17,586 nt of DNA, taken from NCBI GenBank assembly GCA_016303175.1, contig JAEDMF010000018.1, positions 1-17,586 of the forward strand. Reading direction: 5' to 3'. Source of the DNA: Bacteroidales bacterium. GTDB taxonomy: Bacteria; Bacteroidota; Bacteroidia; Bacteroidales; UBA932. The translations under genes were made by a program, and so were the position numbers. Below are positions 15,579 to 17,586 of the stretch, piece by piece. Within the stretch, counting starts at the first letter, position 1; every line of letters starts with the position of its first letter. The notes under the pieces were generated by a model. It was not told the DNA's origin. It worked only from the letters and a program-made list of their open reading frames with translations, and searched no databases.

Positions 15579-16067
15579 ATGATTGTAAGCGAGCGCACAT
15601 TCAACGAGATAGTCAGGGAGTATTCAAAACCCCTGTACTTTCACATACGCCGCATTGTGGTCAGCCACGAGGATGCGGAAGATGTGCTGCAGGACACTCT
15701 GGTCAAGGCGTACAGGAAAATTTGGATGTTGCGGGACAGGGGTTCCTTGAAGGCCTGGCTGTACAAGATAGCCACCAATGAGGCGAGGCGCTTTCTTTCG
15801 AAGAAATATGCGGATACTTCGCTGGAGGCGCAACTTTCGGAGCAACTGATAGCCTCAGAATATGTGGATTTTACTCAGGAGGCGGAATTGAAGTTGCAGA
15901 AGGCGCTCGTTACTCTTTCTCCTATGCAGAGGGCCGTGTTCTGCCTGGTATATTATGAAGAGATGGATTACAAGGAAATCGCCAGGATTACCGGCAGTAC
16001 GGAGGGGAGCGTGAAAGTGAGTTACCATTATGCGAAAGAAAAAGTAAAGAAATTTTTAGAGATATGA
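15579..16067 (+). CDS. ECF-type RNA polymerase sigma factor
   Basis: A 162-residue sigma-70 family factor of the extracytoplasmic-function group, with only regions 2 and 4. Region 2 reads YSKPLYFHIRRIVVSHEDAEDVLQDTLVKAYRKIW with the core-binding DAEDVLQDT helix, followed by GSLKAWLYKIATNEARRFL, which contacts the -10 region. Region 4 reads LSPMQRAVFCLVYYEEMDYKEIARITGSTEGSVKVSYHYAKEKVKKFL, a helix-turn-helix for the -35 element. Length and both regions are complete. Its stop overlaps the next ATG as ATGA, so translation of sigma factor and small membrane protein is coupled, as is typical for a sigma/anti-sigma pair. It is not close to the FecI-like remnant at 11598-11781 in its region 2 wording, so the two are probably separate lineages. 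Confidence 0.92.
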   Translation: MIVSERTFNEIVREYSKPLYFHIRRIVVSHEDAEDVLQDTLVKAYRKIWMLRDRGSLKAWLYKIATNEARRFLSKKYADTSLEAQLSEQLIASEYVDFTQEAELKLQKALVTLSPMQRAVFCLVYYEEMDYKEIARITGSTEGSVKVSYHYAKEKVKKFLEI

Positions 16068-16324
16068 CACAGAACAATGTATATAAAGTACCGGACGGTT
16101 TTTTTGAAAGTGTGCAGACTAAGGTCGGCAGACAGACGCGCAGGATAACTCTCCGAAGGCGTAGGGTGGCCGGTGTTCTGGGAACGGCGCTGCTGCTTGC
16201 GGTAGTGGTCGTGCTGGGACTGCATTCCGGCGCTCCGGAGGAGGATGCCCGCATAGCCCTCAGCGACCAGTATATAATAGAGTCGTATGAAGCTGATATT
16301 TTTTTGAATGTTTTTGAGTATTAA
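16064..16324 (+). CDS. Small single-span membrane protein, probable anti-sigma factor
   Basis: An 86-residue protein. Residues 1-34 are polar and basic (KVPDGFFESVQTKVGRQTRR, then RRRR), 35-53 form one hydrophobic helix (VAGVLGTALLLAVVVVLGL), and 54-86 are acidic. The positive-inside rule puts the N-terminus in the cytoplasm and the tail in the periplasm. VPDGFFES resembles the VPEGYF-type start of small proteins that follow ECF sigma genes in Bacteroidota. No zinc-binding anti-sigma motif is present. The ATGA overlap with the sigma gene and the following Spy-like gene argue for an anti-sigma role, comparable in size and topology to CnrY. The function is inferred from position and topology only. 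Confidence 0.68.
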   Translation: MTQNNVYKVPDGFFESVQTKVGRQTRRITLRRRRVAGVLGTALLLAVVVVLGLHSGAPEEDARIALSDQYIIESYEADIFLNVFEY

Positions 16325-16342
16325 CCCATAAATTTTGAAAGT

Positions 16343-16897
16343 ATGAAAAAGTTGGTAATGATTTCTGCTGCAATGATGCTTTTTGCGTCCGCAGCTTTTG
16401 CACAGGACAAGACAGATGCTCCCAAGGCCAAACTCACTCCCGAGGAAGTGGCTCAGCGTCAAGCCGTACGAATGGCGGAAAAACTTATGTTGAGCGATGC
16501 CGAGAATGAAAAGTTCATTCCTTTGTATCAGGCATATAAGGTGGATTTGAATGCCATCAATAAGAAGTATCGCGTAAAGAAAGACAAGGTGGAGCCCGGT
16601 CAGACACCTGCTCCTAAGAGCGATAAGGAGGTGGATCAGCAAATCAGGGCTCAGTTTGCAAAGAGCCAGGAGATTCTCGACCAGAGGGTGGCATATTACG
16701 AGAAGTTTCTCAAGATATTGACTCCCAAGCAGATACAGCAGATGTACAGGGCCGAGAAGGAACAGGCCAACGATGCCATTGCGCGCAAGCACGGTCAGCA
16801 GTGTGGCTCTAAGGAGTGCGATGGTCCCAAGGGGAATCTTTCTCCGGAAGGCCGTCCCAGGCCTGCTCAGGGCCCCGATGGCCATATGCGTCGCTAA
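16343..16897 (+). CDS. Spy/CpxP-like periplasmic protein with Cys/His-containing tail
   Basis: A 184-residue exported protein. The signal peptide MKKLVMISAAMMLFASAAFA is followed by QDK, with cleavage expected after residue 20. The mature protein is helical and charged and carries LTPEE (31-35) and LTPKQIQQM (126-134); the second is an LTxxQ motif of the Spy/CpxP/ZraP/CnrX group, found near the C-terminal end of the helical hairpin. The tail is Gly/Pro-rich and holds His150, Cys154, Cys159 and His181, possible metal ligands. It starts 18 bases after the small membrane protein and is the third gene of the unit. A chaperone-like or sensor role that feeds on the anti-sigma factor is inferred. 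Alternatively it is simply an output of the sigma factor. Confidence 0.75.
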   Translation: MKKLVMISAAMMLFASAAFAQDKTDAPKAKLTPEEVAQRQAVRMAEKLMLSDAENEKFIPLYQAYKVDLNAINKKYRVKKDKVEPGQTPAPKSDKEVDQQIRAQFAKSQEILDQRVAYYEKFLKILTPKQIQQMYRAEKEQANDAIARKHGQQCGSKECDGPKGNLSPEGRPRPAQGPDGHMRR

Positions 16898-16913
16898 GGC
16901 CCAGCTGACACAT

Positions 16914-16965
16914 CCTTCAACCTGCTCAGGGCCTGAGGCGTAAGCCCTCTCAGGGAAGGTTATTT
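16914..16965. terminator. Hairpin between convergent genes, likely terminator
   Basis: CCTTC (16914-16918), CCTG (16921-16924) and GGGC (16929-16932) pair with GCCC (16944-16947), CAGG (16951-16954) and GAAGG (16955-16959) around an 11-base loop, with a two-base bulge and a small internal loop. On the plus strand TTATTT follows at once, as for an intrinsic terminator of the sigma operon. The run ends at the stop codon of the opposing ABC gene. It contains the 13-mer CCTGCTCAGGGCC (16921), also present at 16862 in the Spy-like gene. Confidence 0.6.
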
Positions 16966-17586
16966 CAAACGTGACGGCGCAGCGTAAGACTGTGATCTAT
17001 ACATTCAGGATACTCTTCGGGGTAGTGAGTGACCATTATGAGGGTTTTCCCCTCCCGGCCGCAAAGCTCCCCGAGGAGTTTTTTCATTCTTTTGCGGGTG
17101 GGGTTGTCCAGAGCGTGGAAGGGTTCATCGAGTATATACAGTTCCGGCTCCTTGACAAAGGCCCTACAGAGCAAGCAGAGACGCTGCTCTCCGCTTGACA
17201 TCTGCAGGAAGGAACGCTCGGCCAGATGGGCTATTCCGAAGCGTTCCATCCATTCCATACAGGCCTCACGTTGTTCAGGCGAGGCTTTGCGGTGCAACCC
17301 CACGGTGTCGAACAGTCCGCTTGCCACAATGTCCAGTGCCGGCACGTTTGCGCTGTAGGCCCTGTGCATTTCCGGGCTTACGTAACCTATGTGTTTTTTT
17401 ATGTCCCAGATGGTCTCTCCACTGCCTCTCTTGCGTCCAAACAACTCTATGTCGCAGGCATAACCCTGTGGATTGTCAGCAGTTATAAGGCTTAGCAAGG
17501 CGGATTTCCCGCATCCGTTCTCCCCTGTGACAGCCCAATGTTCGCCCTGTCTTACGGTCCAGTTCATCTTGTCCAGAATAGTCCTT
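16965..17586 (-). CDS. ModF-like ABC ATPase, C-terminal nucleotide-binding domain (5' end outside window)
   Basis: The frame stays open to base 17586 (RTILDK before the internal Met at 17567), so the gene continues outside. Visible motifs are Walker A GENGCGKSAL, a signature MSSGEQ in place of LSGGQ, Walker B LYILDEP, D-loop HALD and the H-loop histidine in VTHYPEE. The stretch LFGRKRGSGETIWDIKKHIGYVS is very close to what I recall from the second domain of E. coli ModF (PhrA), a cytoplasmic protein with two fused ATPase domains and no membrane part. Such proteins are found near molybdate genes in E. coli, but their role is unclear. I therefore expect a first ABC domain beyond the window. The gene is convergent with the sigma operon. 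Confidence 0.85.
   Translation of the reverse strand, partial: RTILDKMNWTVRQGEHWAVTGENGCGKSALLSLITADNPQGYACDIELFGRKRGSGETIWDIKKHIGYVSPEMHRAYSANVPALDIVASGLFDTVGLHRKASPEQREACMEWMERFGIAHLAERSFLQMSSGEQRLCLLCRAFVKEPELYILDEPFHALDNPTRKRMKKLLGELCGREGKTLIMVTHYPEEYPECIDHSLTLRRHV

Noticed and set aside
16325..16342. Separate promoter for the Spy-like gene
   Set aside because: Only 18 bases separate the genes, and ATAAATTTTG has one base too many for TAnnTTTG, so read-through from the sigma operon is simpler.

Overview
The window looks like chromosomal DNA from the phylum Bacteroidota, most likely order Bacteroidales. Three perfect TAnnTTTG (-7) promoter elements sit in front of genes. The gene families are also typical of that group: a DUF3417-type glycogen phosphorylase beside a GH57 amylase, a DUF4369/TlpA-like lipoprotein, a large TonB-receptor-like outer-membrane barrel, an AlbA_2/Schlafen-type ATPase and a THUMP-like methyltransferase with a DPARR motif. 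I cannot name a genus.

Layout. Bases 1-6883 (+) are a dense run of genes. A 5'-truncated GH57 alpha-amylase and glgP form a glycogen/alpha-glucan block. The ribF start codon lies inside the end of glgP. An own promoter then drives greA and a HIT-family hydrolase, followed by two exported proteins that look like catalytically degenerate enzymes: a thioredoxin-fold lipoprotein with a broken CxxC and a DNA/RNA non-specific endonuclease homologue without DRGH. The last of these runs tail-to-tail into a minus-strand outer-membrane barrel gene (6880-9555), the stop codons interlocking.

Bases 9556-11847 look accessory. An AlbA_2/HATPase gene (+) stands alone between a 22-codon remnant of a peptidoglycan amidase gene (left) and a remnant of an ECF sigma gene with an in-frame stop (right). 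Short repeats lie on both sides: TTTTTCGT boxes in front, TTAAGCGAA boxes behind.

Bases 11848-15409 (-) hold a ClpB disaggregase lacking its N-domain and, upstream of it, a THUMP-like methyltransferase enlarged by two internal tandem duplications. Bases 15579-16897 (+) are a compact three-gene unit: ECF sigma factor, 86-residue single-span membrane protein and Spy/CpxP-like periplasmic protein. Its gene plan resembles the CnrYXH metal-sensing system and is my best candidate for an under-described signalling system. The window ends in the second ATPase half of a ModF-like tandem ABC protein (-).

All family assignments come from reading motifs and from recalled family knowledge; no database search was run.
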